Source: Brachyspira catarrhinii (GTDB taxonomy: Bacteria > Spirochaetota > Brachyspiria > Brachyspirales > Brachyspiraceae). From it: a DNA stretch of 5,868 nucleotides. The stretch is taken from NCBI RefSeq assembly GCF_005518285.1, contig NZ_SJDU01000130.1:1-5868 (forward strand), in the 5' to 3' direction. Under the pieces are notes generated by a model. The model was not told the origin of the DNA. It saw nothing but the letters and a program-made list of their open reading frames with translations, and ran no database searches. Positions 1 through 5,828 of this stretch are shown here, piece by piece (position 1 is the first letter of the stretch; each line of letters begins with the position of its first letter). Made by a program: the position numbers and the translations under genes.

Positions 1-48
1 TCGAATAGAAAAAGTGGAATACGCTCGAATAGAAAAAGTGGAATACGA
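1..48 (+). repeat. 24-base in-frame tandem duplication at the window edge
   Basis: Bases 1-24 and 25-48 are identical except for the last base (c versus a). The unit is a multiple of three, so it duplicates eight residues of the galactokinase without breaking the frame. In galactokinases I know, the IEKVEYDF-like strand occurs once. It starts exactly at the window boundary, which is also what a contig end at an unresolved repeat would look like. Confidence 0.9.
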
Positions 49-622
49 CTTTGAAAAATCGGGCTACGCTTTAATGATAGTAGACGCGAAGGGAGACCAT
101 AGTTCGCTTACTGGAGAATACGCGGCGATAAGAGAGGAAATGAATTCAATTGCAAAATATTTTTCAAAAGAAGTTTGCCGAGATATAACAAAAGAAGAAT
201 TAATTTCAAACGCTTCAAAAATAAGAGAGACTATAGGAGACAGAGCGATATTGCGAGCCTATCATTTCATTACCGAAAACGAAAGAGTCATAAATCAAAT
301 TAACGCTTTAAAAAATAACGATATAAAAAAATATTTGAATCTTATGAACGAATCGGGGCTTTCAAGTTTTATGTATTTGCAAAATTGTTTTTCAATTACA
401 AGCTCAAAAAATATGGGAGTCGCTTTGGCTTTAACGCTTACGAAAGATTTTTTAAACGGAGACGGAGCATGCAGAGTTCATGGCGGAGGTTTTGCGGGAA
501 CTATTCAATCGCTTATTCCGTTAAATAAAGTCGAAGAATATACAAAACTTATGGATTCGATATTCGGAGAAAAAAGCGCGATTAAAATAAAGGTTCGACA
601 ATCTCCCGTTTGCGAAATATAA
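2..622 (+). CDS. galK: Galactokinase, C-terminal half (5' end cut by window edge)
   Basis: This is the last 206 residues of a GHMP-family galactokinase, which phosphorylates galactose to galactose-1-phosphate with ATP in the cytoplasm (Leloir pathway). The family is usually about 390-430 residues, so the N-terminal half with the galactose-binding signature and ATP loop is missing. Visible family features are the stretch FEKSGYALMIVDAKGDHSSL followed by YAAIREEM near bases 50-140, and the third GHMP motif GDGACRVHGGGFAGT at about bases 458-502, the glycine-rich segment near the substrate and phosphate site. The frame is open to base 2, so the GTG at base 14 is an internal valine and not a start. 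The first 16 codons are an 8-residue tandem repeat (RIEKVEYA then RIEKVEYD), which is unusual for the family and may be an assembly fault. The gene converges on the FapA gene with no base between the stop codons. The family call is firm; sugar specificity cannot be tested from this half. Confidence 0.9.
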   Translation, partial: RIEKVEYARIEKVEYDFEKSGYALMIVDAKGDHSSLTGEYAAIREEMNSIAKYFSKEVCRDITKEELISNASKIRETIGDRAILRAYHFITENERVINQINALKNNDIKKYLNLMNESGLSSFMYLQNCFSITSSKNMGVALALTLTKDFLNGDGACRVHGGGFAGTIQSLIPLNKVEEYTKLMDSIFGEKSAIKIKVRQSPVCEI

Positions 623-625
623 TTA
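620..625. other. Abutting convergent stop codons (TAATTA)
   Basis: The palindromic hexamer TAATTA contains the plus-strand galactokinase stop TAA (620-622) and the minus-strand FapA stop TAA (623-625), so the two genes share no intergenic DNA. I see no intrinsic terminator for either gene between or just around the stops, so transcripts from both sides probably run into the opposite gene. Confidence 0.9.
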
Positions 626-2356
626 TCTTTCGGCTACGACATCGATTTTCGCATATTCTTCTGGCGGCAAAATCTTCGGAGCTTTTTCTGAAATATCTCT
701 TAATTCTTTCGAGTAAAAATATTCCGTTCCAGAGATTTTATTCGTAATATATTTTCTTATATTCGATATATAAACCGTAACGCCGGGAAAAAATCCTTCC
801 ATAGAAGTGACGCTGCTGTTGGATAATTTTTCAAATTCTTCGCTCATTTCTTTTCTTTTTTCTTCCAATTCGGTCGTTTCTTTTACAAGGTTGGTCACTT
901 TCTTCAATATATTTTTTATCGTCTCTCTTTTATTTTCTGGTATTCTCTGTATAAACGCTTTAGGGTCTTTAAAATATTCCGAACCGAGCAGAGTTTTAAA
1001 TTTGCTTATCTCTTCTCTATTCGCTTTTATTGTTGTTTGTATATTTTTAAATAAAGCGTATGCTTCGGCGTCTCTTCCGACAATAATAGTCGTTTTGGAT
1101 TCGCTTATCGCTCCTATACTTCTTGCCCAAACTCCGTTTAAAGCCTTTACATTTCCTCCGATTATTACTCCCTTTCCTTCCAATACTATAACTCTATTAT
1201 TGCAAGATATGTCCGAGTTTACTATTTGATTCGCTATCACATCTCCGTTCGATATTAAATTGGCGTTTCTTATAAAAGATGCGTAAACTTTTCCGTTTAT
1301 ATGCATGTCGCTGTCGGGTCCGCCGATAATTCCTCCCGATACGATTAAATTTCCTCCGCAGTTTATTTTAGCGTCTTCGATATTTCCGTTTACTTTAATA
1401 TCGCCTTCGGTTTTAATGCTAAATCCCGGGGTTACATTTTCTTTGATTATAACAGAACCGTCAACTTCTATATTTCCCGTAGACAAATCGACTTTTTCAA
1501 TTTCAATCACATTGCTAACCGAAATTGTATTATTGTTGTTTACCAAAATTCCTTTTATAGCGCTTTTTATATTTATTCCGTCCGCTTCAACTTTAAGATT
1601 ATTTCCGATTTTGTAGCAAGGGTCTTCATCATAATTCGCTTCCAAAACTTCATCGTAAATATCGAGTCCGTCAATCGCGGGTTTTTCGGGAATGAAATGA
1701 GCTATTTGAACTCCCGCGTCTATATTATGTATAAAACTTCTTTCTTTAAAATCTATGCTTCCGTCTTCCGATTTTTTTCCCGTTTCTATCGACATATCGT
1801 AATCGAGTATAACTTTTTGCACATTGCCGTCTATTGGTTTTTTTCCTTCAACGAATACGCAGCAAACTCCTTCGTTAAATTTCAAATTCTCTTCGACAAG
1901 CTCTGAAACTTTATCGTAATCTACCATCAATTTAATCGGTATTTCCGAAATAAGATTTTGAATATCGTCCGCGGATAATTGTCTTTTTAATTGTTTTTGA
2001 GGAGGCAAAACCATGATTCCGCGCCATTTATCTTCCACATTTATAACGGGAATAACCGAAACGGAATTCATGCCGTCATAAACCACATAACCGAAAACGG
2101 CGCTTCTGTATATGCCCGTCATTTTATCGAATTTAACATTTTTTCCCGCTTTGATTCCAGCTCTTTTAGTGATTGATTTTAAAATTTGCTCGCCTGTTAC
2201 CGCGTAATTTTTCAAAAGCTCGGTATATAAAAGTTGATTATTAGGTTCGGAGTCCACAATTTTTTCGTATATTTCCCGAACATTGATGGTATTGTCAAAA
2301 GAATATTCGTAATTGTTGGGGTCCATTGAAAGTAATCCGCTATTTTCCGTTGCCAT
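623..2356 (-). CDS. FapA / DUF342 family polymerin protein
   Basis: A 577-residue cytoplasmic protein with no signal peptide or membrane segment. Residues about 1-130 form an N-terminal region. The DUF342 core follows, with the hallmark segment at 211-240 (NIDAGVQIAHFIPEKPAIDG). A right-handed beta-helix-like repeat spans about 285-405, rich in G-D/N-V/I turns such as EGDIKVNGNI, CGGNLIVSGG and GKGVIIGGNV. A charged, probably coiled-coil segment covers about 437-512, and a short C-terminal domain ends the protein. The length is normal for the family. The ATG start is supported by AAGGAG six bases upstream (2363-2368). FapA relatives are tied to flagellar number and polar localisation in Vibrio and Clostridium, and FapA-like proteins also occur in spore-formers and spirochaetes with no proven role. 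It is the last gene of the leftward cluster, 51 bases after the methyltransferase. The family is clear; a flagellar role in this organism is inference, since no flagellar gene is adjacent. Confidence 0.88.
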   Translation of the reverse strand: MATENSGLLSMDPNNYEYSFDNTINVREIYEKIVDSEPNNQLLYTELLKNYAVTGEQILKSITKRAGIKAGKNVKFDKMTGIYRSAVFGYVVYDGMNSVSVIPVINVEDKWRGIMVLPPQKQLKRQLSADDIQNLISEIPIKLMVDYDKVSELVEENLKFNEGVCCVFVEGKKPIDGNVQKVILDYDMSIETGKKSEDGSIDFKERSFIHNIDAGVQIAHFIPEKPAIDGLDIYDEVLEANYDEDPCYKIGNNLKVEADGINIKSAIKGILVNNNNTISVSNVIEIEKVDLSTGNIEVDGSVIIKENVTPGFSIKTEGDIKVNGNIEDAKINCGGNLIVSGGIIGGPDSDMHINGKVYASFIRNANLISNGDVIANQIVNSDISCNNRVIVLEGKGVIIGGNVKALNGVWARSIGAISESKTTIIVGRDAEAYALFKNIQTTIKANREEISKFKTLLGSEYFKDPKAFIQRIPENKRETIKNILKKVTNLVKETTELEEKRKEMSEEFEKLSNSSVTSMEGFFPGVTVYISNIRKYITNKISGTEYFYSKELRDISEKAPKILPPEEYAKIDVVAER

Positions 2357-2382
2357 AATAATCTCCTTAATTTATTGCTTAT

Positions 2383-2406
2383 ATTTTATTATAAATTTTA
2401 TTATAA
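2383..2406 (-). promoter_or_regulatory. Perfect 12-base tandem repeat with two TATAAT boxes upstream of FapA gene
   Basis: The plus-strand unit attttattataa occurs twice head to tail (2383-2394 and 2395-2406). On the minus strand each copy reads TTATAATAAAAT and contains a perfect -10 hexamer TATAAT (2388-2393 and 2400-2405). This makes up half of the 51-base gap before the FapA gene. I do not see a good -35 hexamer 16-18 bases upstream of either box, so promoter function is possible but weakly supported. The duplication itself is certain. Confidence 0.4.
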
Positions 2407-2407
2407 A

Positions 2408-3208
2408 TTATTTTTTACATAAAAAAAGCATCACATCGCCTTTATTGAATATTTTAACATATTTATCAAAAAATAACTTTATTAATTTATTAGAATTTTT
2501 CTCTATGGGAATACTTCCCCAAGAAAAATCTTTCATAATATTGAAGCCTATACTTTTCATATATTTAGATAAAGTTTTTTTTGAAAAAAGCCATAAATGT
2601 TGAGGCATAACCGCCCGCCATTTAGCGCCGTATTTTTTCGCAAATATTCCGTCCGCGTTTGGAGTCGTAATAGCCAAATAGCCTCCTTTAGCGAGTATTC
2701 TATAAACTTCTTTTAAAGTTTCGGCGGGATTTGGAACATGCTCTATAACATGCGAAAAATGTATAAACGAAAAAAAATCGCTTTCAAAACCGATTTCTAT
2801 AAGGCTTCTCTCATAAACTTTCAAATTATAATTTTCTCTCGCGTATTTTGCCGAAGAAGAACAAATTTCAACTCCGTAAGTATAGTAACCTTCGCTTTTC
2901 AAATAATTAAGAGTCATTCCCGTAGCGCATCCTATATCCAAAACATTTTTATTTGGAAATTCTTTTTTTATATTTTCAAAATCTATATCCTTTAACGCGA
3001 GTCTTATAAGCTTAAAAAAATTCTCCTGATTTGCAACCTCGTATTCAAAATAATTGTCGTCATATATAGCGTCAATTTCTTTTTGGCTTATAACGGGATA
3101 TTGATAAATTAATCCGCAATTTGAACATTTATTATAGCTAACCAAATCGGATTTTATATAGAGTTCCGATTCTTCGCCATTACAGAATTCGCATTTATTA
3201 TTTGTCAT
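2408..3208 (-). CDS. Class I SAM-dependent methyltransferase with N-terminal CxxC-CxxC zinc motif
   Basis: A 266-residue soluble protein. Two CxxC pairs at Cys6/Cys9 and Cys28/Cys31 form a probable zinc ribbon. The Rossmann methyltransferase core follows: SAM motif I VLDIGCATGM (89-98), an acidic residue expected to bind the SAM ribose at Glu114, the HVIEHVPNP segment (153-161), then YLAITTPNADG and a QHLWLFSKKTL segment. This layout matches the Methyltransf_23-like group that often sits in surface polysaccharide or lipid-sugar clusters; the substrate cannot be read here. I chose the ATG at 3208. A TTG at 3226 would give six more residues, but it overlaps the only Shine-Dalgarno site (GGAG, 3221-3224) and has none of its own. 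The gene lies 59 bases after the PASTA gene and 51 before the FapA gene, same strand, so it is probably co-transcribed. No adjacent glycosyltransferase is present to support a sugar substrate. Confidence 0.85.
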   Translation of the reverse strand: MTNNKCEFCNGEESELYIKSDLVSYNKCSNCGLIYQYPVISQKEIDAIYDDNYFEYEVANQENFFKLIRLALKDIDFENIKKEFPNKNVLDIGCATGMTLNYLKSEGYYTYGVEICSSSAKYARENYNLKVYERSLIEIGFESDFFSFIHFSHVIEHVPNPAETLKEVYRILAKGGYLAITTPNADGIFAKKYGAKWRAVMPQHLWLFSKKTLSKYMKSIGFNIMKDFSWGSIPIEKNSNKLIKLFFDKYVKIFNKGDVMLFLCKK

Positions 3209-3220
3209 CGCTATATAATA

Positions 3221-3224
3221 CTCC
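3221..3224 (-). promoter_or_regulatory. Shine-Dalgarno GGAG deciding the methyltransferase start
   Basis: The minus strand reads TTGGAG here, 12 bases before the ATG at 3208. The spacing is on the long side, but this is the only purine-rich site nearby. It overlaps the alternative TTG codon at 3226, which argues against that codon as the start. Confidence 0.55.
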
Positions 3225-3267
3225 AATATTCATAATCGGAAAAATTTTCACAATTCTTATATATAAA

Positions 3268-3930
3268 TCAATTTTCGCTTTTCTTATTAACCGTTAAAGT
3301 TATTTCCATATTATTTTTTATAATCTCGTTCTCTTTAGGAATTTGAGATAAAACAATATCGTTTTCGTTAGTTTCGTCTTGCAATTCAATAATATCGTTA
3401 ATAATAATATTCGGCAATCTGCTTATCACTTCGTTTGAAATTATATTAAGCGCTTCTTCGTATTTCATTCCCGTAATATCGGGCATATTTAAGGTTATCT
3501 GTTCGGGAGAGTTAATTACCAAATATACAGTTCTTCCTTCTTTTATTTTCACTCCGCCTTTAGGCTCTTGATTTACGACAGTTCCCAAAGGAAAATTACT
3601 AAAATAATGAGTTTGAACTTTTAGATTAATATTTTCTTTTTCCAAAATATCAAAAGCTTCGTAAATTTCTTTATTCAAAACATCGGGAAGTATGAAAGAT
3701 TTTCCGCCAGCTTTCACCACTATAAACACGACTATCGAAACCACGAAACATTGCAAAACGAATAATAATAATGCAAATAGAAGAAGCCTCTTAAAAACCA
3801 ACGCCGAATTTTGATTAACCATTATATCTTTTGGCAGAATTATTTTTAGAAATTTCATTAATTTAATTTTTGCTTTATTAAAAAAATATTTTGTTTTATT
3901 CGATTTAATTTTATTAATTAAGTCTTTCAT
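3268..3930 (-). CDS. Membrane-anchored PASTA-domain protein without kinase domain
   Basis: A 220-residue bitopic inner-membrane protein. Residues 1-48 are a lysine-rich cytoplasmic tail, 49-72 one strongly hydrophobic transmembrane helix (LLLFALLLFVLQCFVV onward), and the rest lies outside by the positive-inside rule. Two PASTA repeats follow. Repeat one, about 79-141, shows LPDV at its start and the VVNQEPKGGVKIKEG turn. Repeat two, about 147-216, shows MPDITGMKYEEALNII and VLSQIPKENEIIKNN. PASTA domains bind uncrosslinked peptidoglycan or muropeptides in Ser/Thr kinases and penicillin-binding proteins. Here neither a kinase nor a transpeptidase domain is attached, so it may be a wall-sensing or scaffold protein; that is inference. 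Its AGGAG site (3945-3949) directly follows the fmt stop codon, 14 bases from the ATG, and the gap between the genes is 19 bases, which argues for translation from the fmt transcript. The domain call is strong, the function open. Confidence 0.85.
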   Translation of the reverse strand: MKDLINKIKSNKTKYFFNKAKIKLMKFLKIILPKDIMVNQNSALVFKRLLLFALLLFVLQCFVVSIVVFIVVKAGGKSFILPDVLNKEIYEAFDILEKENINLKVQTHYFSNFPLGTVVNQEPKGGVKIKEGRTVYLVINSPEQITLNMPDITGMKYEEALNIISNEVISRLPNIIINDIIELQDETNENDIVLSQIPKENEIIKNNMEITLTVNKKSEN

Positions 3931-3949
3931 AATTTATATTTAAACTCCT

Positions 3950-4885
3950 CTATTTAAAATATTCGCCTTCTTTTAATTTATTTCCGCATAAAAATTCTTT
4001 AACGGTTTGTCTTTTTTTTCCTTCTTTTTGCAATTCTTTTATGATATAAATTCCGTTTAACGCCGAGACAAAAATTCCATCGTTATTCGTTTCGAGTATT
4101 TTTCCGAAATTTGAATTATTGTCTGATTTTTGATATTCGCTTTTAAAAACTTTTATCATAAAATTATCGTAATAACAAAACGCCATTGGGTATCGGACAA
4201 ACGCTTTAGTCATATTATGCAAGCTTAAAGCGTCTTTTGAAAAATCCAATTTTCCGTCTTCTTTTTTTATTTTCTTGCAATAAGTGGCTTTTTTATCGTC
4301 CTGTTTTTTCAGATTTGAAATATATTTTTCGACATCGCTAAAAAATTCTTTTAATAAATTAACTCCGCTTTTTTTAATTTCTTCGTATAATTCGTAAAAC
4401 TGCCAATTTTCCGAAATTTCAAATTCTTCTTGCAATATAATATCTCCTTCGTCCAATTTATAATCCATTTTTTGTAATGTCGTTCCCGTCTTTTTAAATC
4501 CGTTTAGTAAAGCATGTTCCACGGGACTCGCTCCTCTCAAAATTGGCAAAAGAGAACCGTGAATATTTATTGGCATTATTTTAGGAATCGATAAAGTTTT
4601 TTTCGATAAAATTTTTCCATAAGCGATAACGATTAAAAAATCTGGTTTTAAATCGGATAAAGTTTTATTAAAATCTTCGCCGTTTATGTTTTCTGGTTTC
4701 AAAAGTTTAATATTATTTTCCAAAGCTATTTTGCTTACTTCGGATATTATTATATTTCCCTTTCTGTCTTTTTTGGAATCTATCGGCGCTATTATCGAGG
4801 ATATATTGACATTATCCATTTTCATTAATTGCAAAATACAATCCGCCGTAAAATCCGTAGAACCAGCAACGATAACATTATACAT
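3950..4885 (-). CDS. fmt: Methionyl-tRNA formyltransferase
   Basis: A 311-residue cytoplasmic enzyme that transfers a formyl group from 10-formyl-tetrahydrofolate to Met-tRNA-fMet for translation initiation. Length is normal for the family. The N-terminal Rossmann-like formyltransferase domain carries DFLIVIAYGKIL (82-93) and the signature INIHGSLLPILRGASP (106-121). The catalytic triad known from E. coli is present as Asn107, His109 and Asp145 (in LDEGD). The C-terminal tRNA-binding domain starts near residue 205 and includes the FVRYPMAF segment. The usual GTPDFA loop near the N-terminus is GSTDFTAD here, a mild departure. The start is fixed because the first beta-strand begins at residue 2. 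Unlike every other complete gene in the window it has no Shine-Dalgarno site at a workable distance, and a strong promoter ends seven bases before its ATG, suggesting leaderless translation. The usual partner def (peptide deformylase) is not in the window. A run of eight A residues lies near the 3' end (4012-4019). Confidence 0.95.
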   Translation of the reverse strand: MYNVIVAGSTDFTADCILQLMKMDNVNISSIIAPIDSKKDRKGNIIISEVSKIALENNIKLLKPENINGEDFNKTLSDLKPDFLIVIAYGKILSKKTLSIPKIMPINIHGSLLPILRGASPVEHALLNGFKKTGTTLQKMDYKLDEGDIILQEEFEISENWQFYELYEEIKKSGVNLLKEFFSDVEKYISNLKKQDDKKATYCKKIKKEDGKLDFSKDALSLHNMTKAFVRYPMAFCYYDNFMIKVFKSEYQKSDNNSNFGKILETNNDGIFVSALNGIYIIKELQKEGKKRQTVKEFLCGNKLKEGEYFK

Positions 4886-4891
4886 AAATCT

Positions 4892-4919
4892 ATTATATAA
4901 GGTTACCTTTAAAAGTCAA
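4892..4919 (-). promoter_or_regulatory. Sigma-70-type promoter of fmt, predicted leaderless
   Basis: On the minus strand a -35 TTGACT (4914-4919) and a perfect -10 TATAAT (4892-4897) are separated by 16 bases. The first base expected to be transcribed, seven bases after the -10, is the A of the fmt ATG at 4885. The spacer holds the perfect palindrome AAGGTAACCTT (4899-4909), which could be an operator. The whole promoter fits in the 42-base gap after the lipoprotein stop. Confidence 0.65.
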
Positions 4920-4927
4920 ATTAAAAG

Positions 4928-5551
4928 TTATTCTGTAACAGTAGTAACAAGAGTAATATCTTTAACAAATATTGTCTTAATATTTTCTTCAATTGTCGAC
5001 TCTTCTCCCAATACTCTAACTTGTTTATTTAAATAACTTGAAAATAAATTCGCCGTATTCATATCAATAGCGAGAAGCTTATAAATTTCAGAGGTTTCAT
5101 TTTCTTCCAAATAATAATAGCTTTCATTTTCCTTTAGTAAACCCCACTTTTCTTTAGTAGGCTCTGCAGATACGATGCTAATATCAAATAAATATTTGTC
5201 CCAAGATTGCCCAACAGTATTTATAGCTCCCGTTCGGTTTCCTTTAAAATTATTCGAGTAAGTGGCTTTTATTGTTATAGTTTTTCCTATATTTTCTCCC
5301 GTAGCATATTCGTTTAATTTATCAATATCCGATTGAACCATAACTCTATATTCTTCTAAACCTTCTTTTACTATAAATTGTCTAAATTCATAGTCAATTA
5401 TATCATACATTGAAGGCAAATGAGGAGATGGGTCTACAATTCCCGTATAGGTAGAATAAACGGGTTGTGGCTCTTCATTGCTTTTGCAAGAAATTATTTG
5501 AAAATAAAAAATACTCAAAATAATCGTAAAAATAAATAATTTAAATTTCAT
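4928..5551 (-). CDS. Putative lipoprotein of unknown function
   Basis: A 207-residue exported protein I do not recognise. Residues 1-21 form a signal peptide with Lys2 and Lys4, a hydrophobic core (LFIFTIILSIFYF) and a relaxed spirochaete-style lipobox IIS-C with the lipidated cysteine at Cys22, the only cysteine in the protein. The mature part begins with a polar, proline-containing linker (about 23-47). It continues with an acidic mixed region and two stretches with beta-strand alternation, GKTITIKATY (89-98) and NKQVRVLGEE (175-184) ending in TIFVKDITLV. The second resembles the strand pattern of a small OB-like barrel, but this is only an impression. The start is well supported by AAAAGGAG (5560-5567) eight bases upstream. 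It is the first gene of the leftward cluster, 42 bases before fmt, and is preceded by a long gene-free region that may be its leader. It is probably tethered to the inner or outer membrane facing the periplasm; function unknown. Confidence 0.75.
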   Translation of the reverse strand: MKFKLFIFTIILSIFYFQIISCKSNEEPQPVYSTYTGIVDPSPHLPSMYDIIDYEFRQFIVKEGLEEYRVMVQSDIDKLNEYATGENIGKTITIKATYSNNFKGNRTGAINTVGQSWDKYLFDISIVSAEPTKEKWGLLKENESYYYLEENETSEIYKLLAIDMNTANLFSSYLNKQVRVLGEESTIEENIKTIFVKDITLVTTVTE

Positions 5552-5600
5552 AATTTATACTCCTTTTATGGAAATATTAATTCTTTTATTTATAAACAGT

Positions 5601-5616
5601 CGAGAGATATTTCCCG
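5601..5616. promoter_or_regulatory. Imperfect 16-base dyad in the lipoprotein leader
   Basis: The segment cgagagatatttcccg is symmetric at six of eight base-pair positions, with one of the remaining two able to form a G-U pair in plus-strand RNA. It lies 50 bases upstream of the lipoprotein start and is the most GC-rich patch of the region. It could be an operator, but chance is a fair explanation. Confidence 0.2.
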
Positions 5617-5705
5617 ATAGGTTATACAAAGTTAAAATTGGATTAACTAAATGTAGAATATATTTTTTATATAGATAAAATATATAATTTATAAATTGCA
5701 ATAGA

Positions 5706-5729
5706 AAAAGGACAGAATTATAGTCTGTC
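5706..5729 (-). terminator. Candidate weak intrinsic terminator or attenuator
   Basis: On the minus strand GACAGA pairs with TCTGTC across a seven-base loop (5711-5729), followed directly by CTTTTT (5705-5710). The stem is only six base pairs, so termination would be partial. It could end a gene lying beyond the right edge, or attenuate transcripts from the promoter candidate at 5801-5828 before they reach the lipoprotein. Confidence 0.35.
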
Positions 5730-5736
5730 TGTCTGT
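5723..5736 (+). repeat. Tetranucleotide microsatellite (GTCT) x 3.5
   Basis: The plus strand reads gtctgtctgtctgt, three and a half copies of a four-base unit. It forms one arm of the hairpin described at 5706-5729, and the extra copies offer the stem several alternative registers. Confidence 0.85.
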
Positions 5737-5800
5737 TACGAATTTAACGCAAAATTTATTATTCATAATTAAATTAAACTCTTTTAATTAATCTATACAT

Positions 5801-5828
5801 AAGATAACATAAAAATAAAAAAAGTCAA
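5801..5828 (-). promoter_or_regulatory. Candidate distal promoter of the lipoprotein gene
   Basis: On the minus strand a -35 TTGACT (5823-5828) is followed after 16 bases by TATCTT (5801-5806), which matches four of six -10 positions and is helped by an extended TGT just before it. The -35 and the spacing are the same as in the fmt promoter. Transcription would begin near 5794, giving a leader of about 243 bases before the lipoprotein ATG. Confidence 0.45.

Noticed and set aside
611..653. Inverted repeat TGCGAAA / TTTCGCA across the convergent stops as a shared terminator
   Set aside because: The loop is 29 bases and neither strand has a T-run after the stem, so it is probably chance.
807..1229. 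Open plus-strand frame of 140 codons opposite the FapA gene
   Set aside because: It lies wholly antisense to a well-supported DUF342 gene, has low-complexity hydrophobic composition typical of reverse-strand reading, and lacks a family match. The same applies to the plus-strand frames at 1305-1616, 1697-1906, 1991-2176, 2313-2603, 2738-2995 and 4686-5036.
3209..3226. TTG start giving a methyltransferase six residues longer
   Set aside because: The TTG overlaps the only Shine-Dalgarno site and has no ribosome site of its own, and the added residues precede the zinc motif without family support. It remains a minor alternative.
3209..3267. Internal promoter between the PASTA and methyltransferase genes
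   Set aside because: A TTGTGA sequence is present, but no good -10 lies at a usual distance, so read-through from fmt is the simpler explanation.
4012..4019. Run of eight A residues in the fmt coding strand as a phase-variable tract
   Set aside because: Such runs are common in AT-rich coding sequence (Lys-Lys codons), and an essential-type housekeeping gene is an unlikely phase-variation target.
5772..5789. All-AT inverted repeat (seven-base arms, four-base loop) as a terminator
   Set aside because: The stem has no G-C pair and no adjoining T-run, and the surrounding composition makes such repeats expected by chance.
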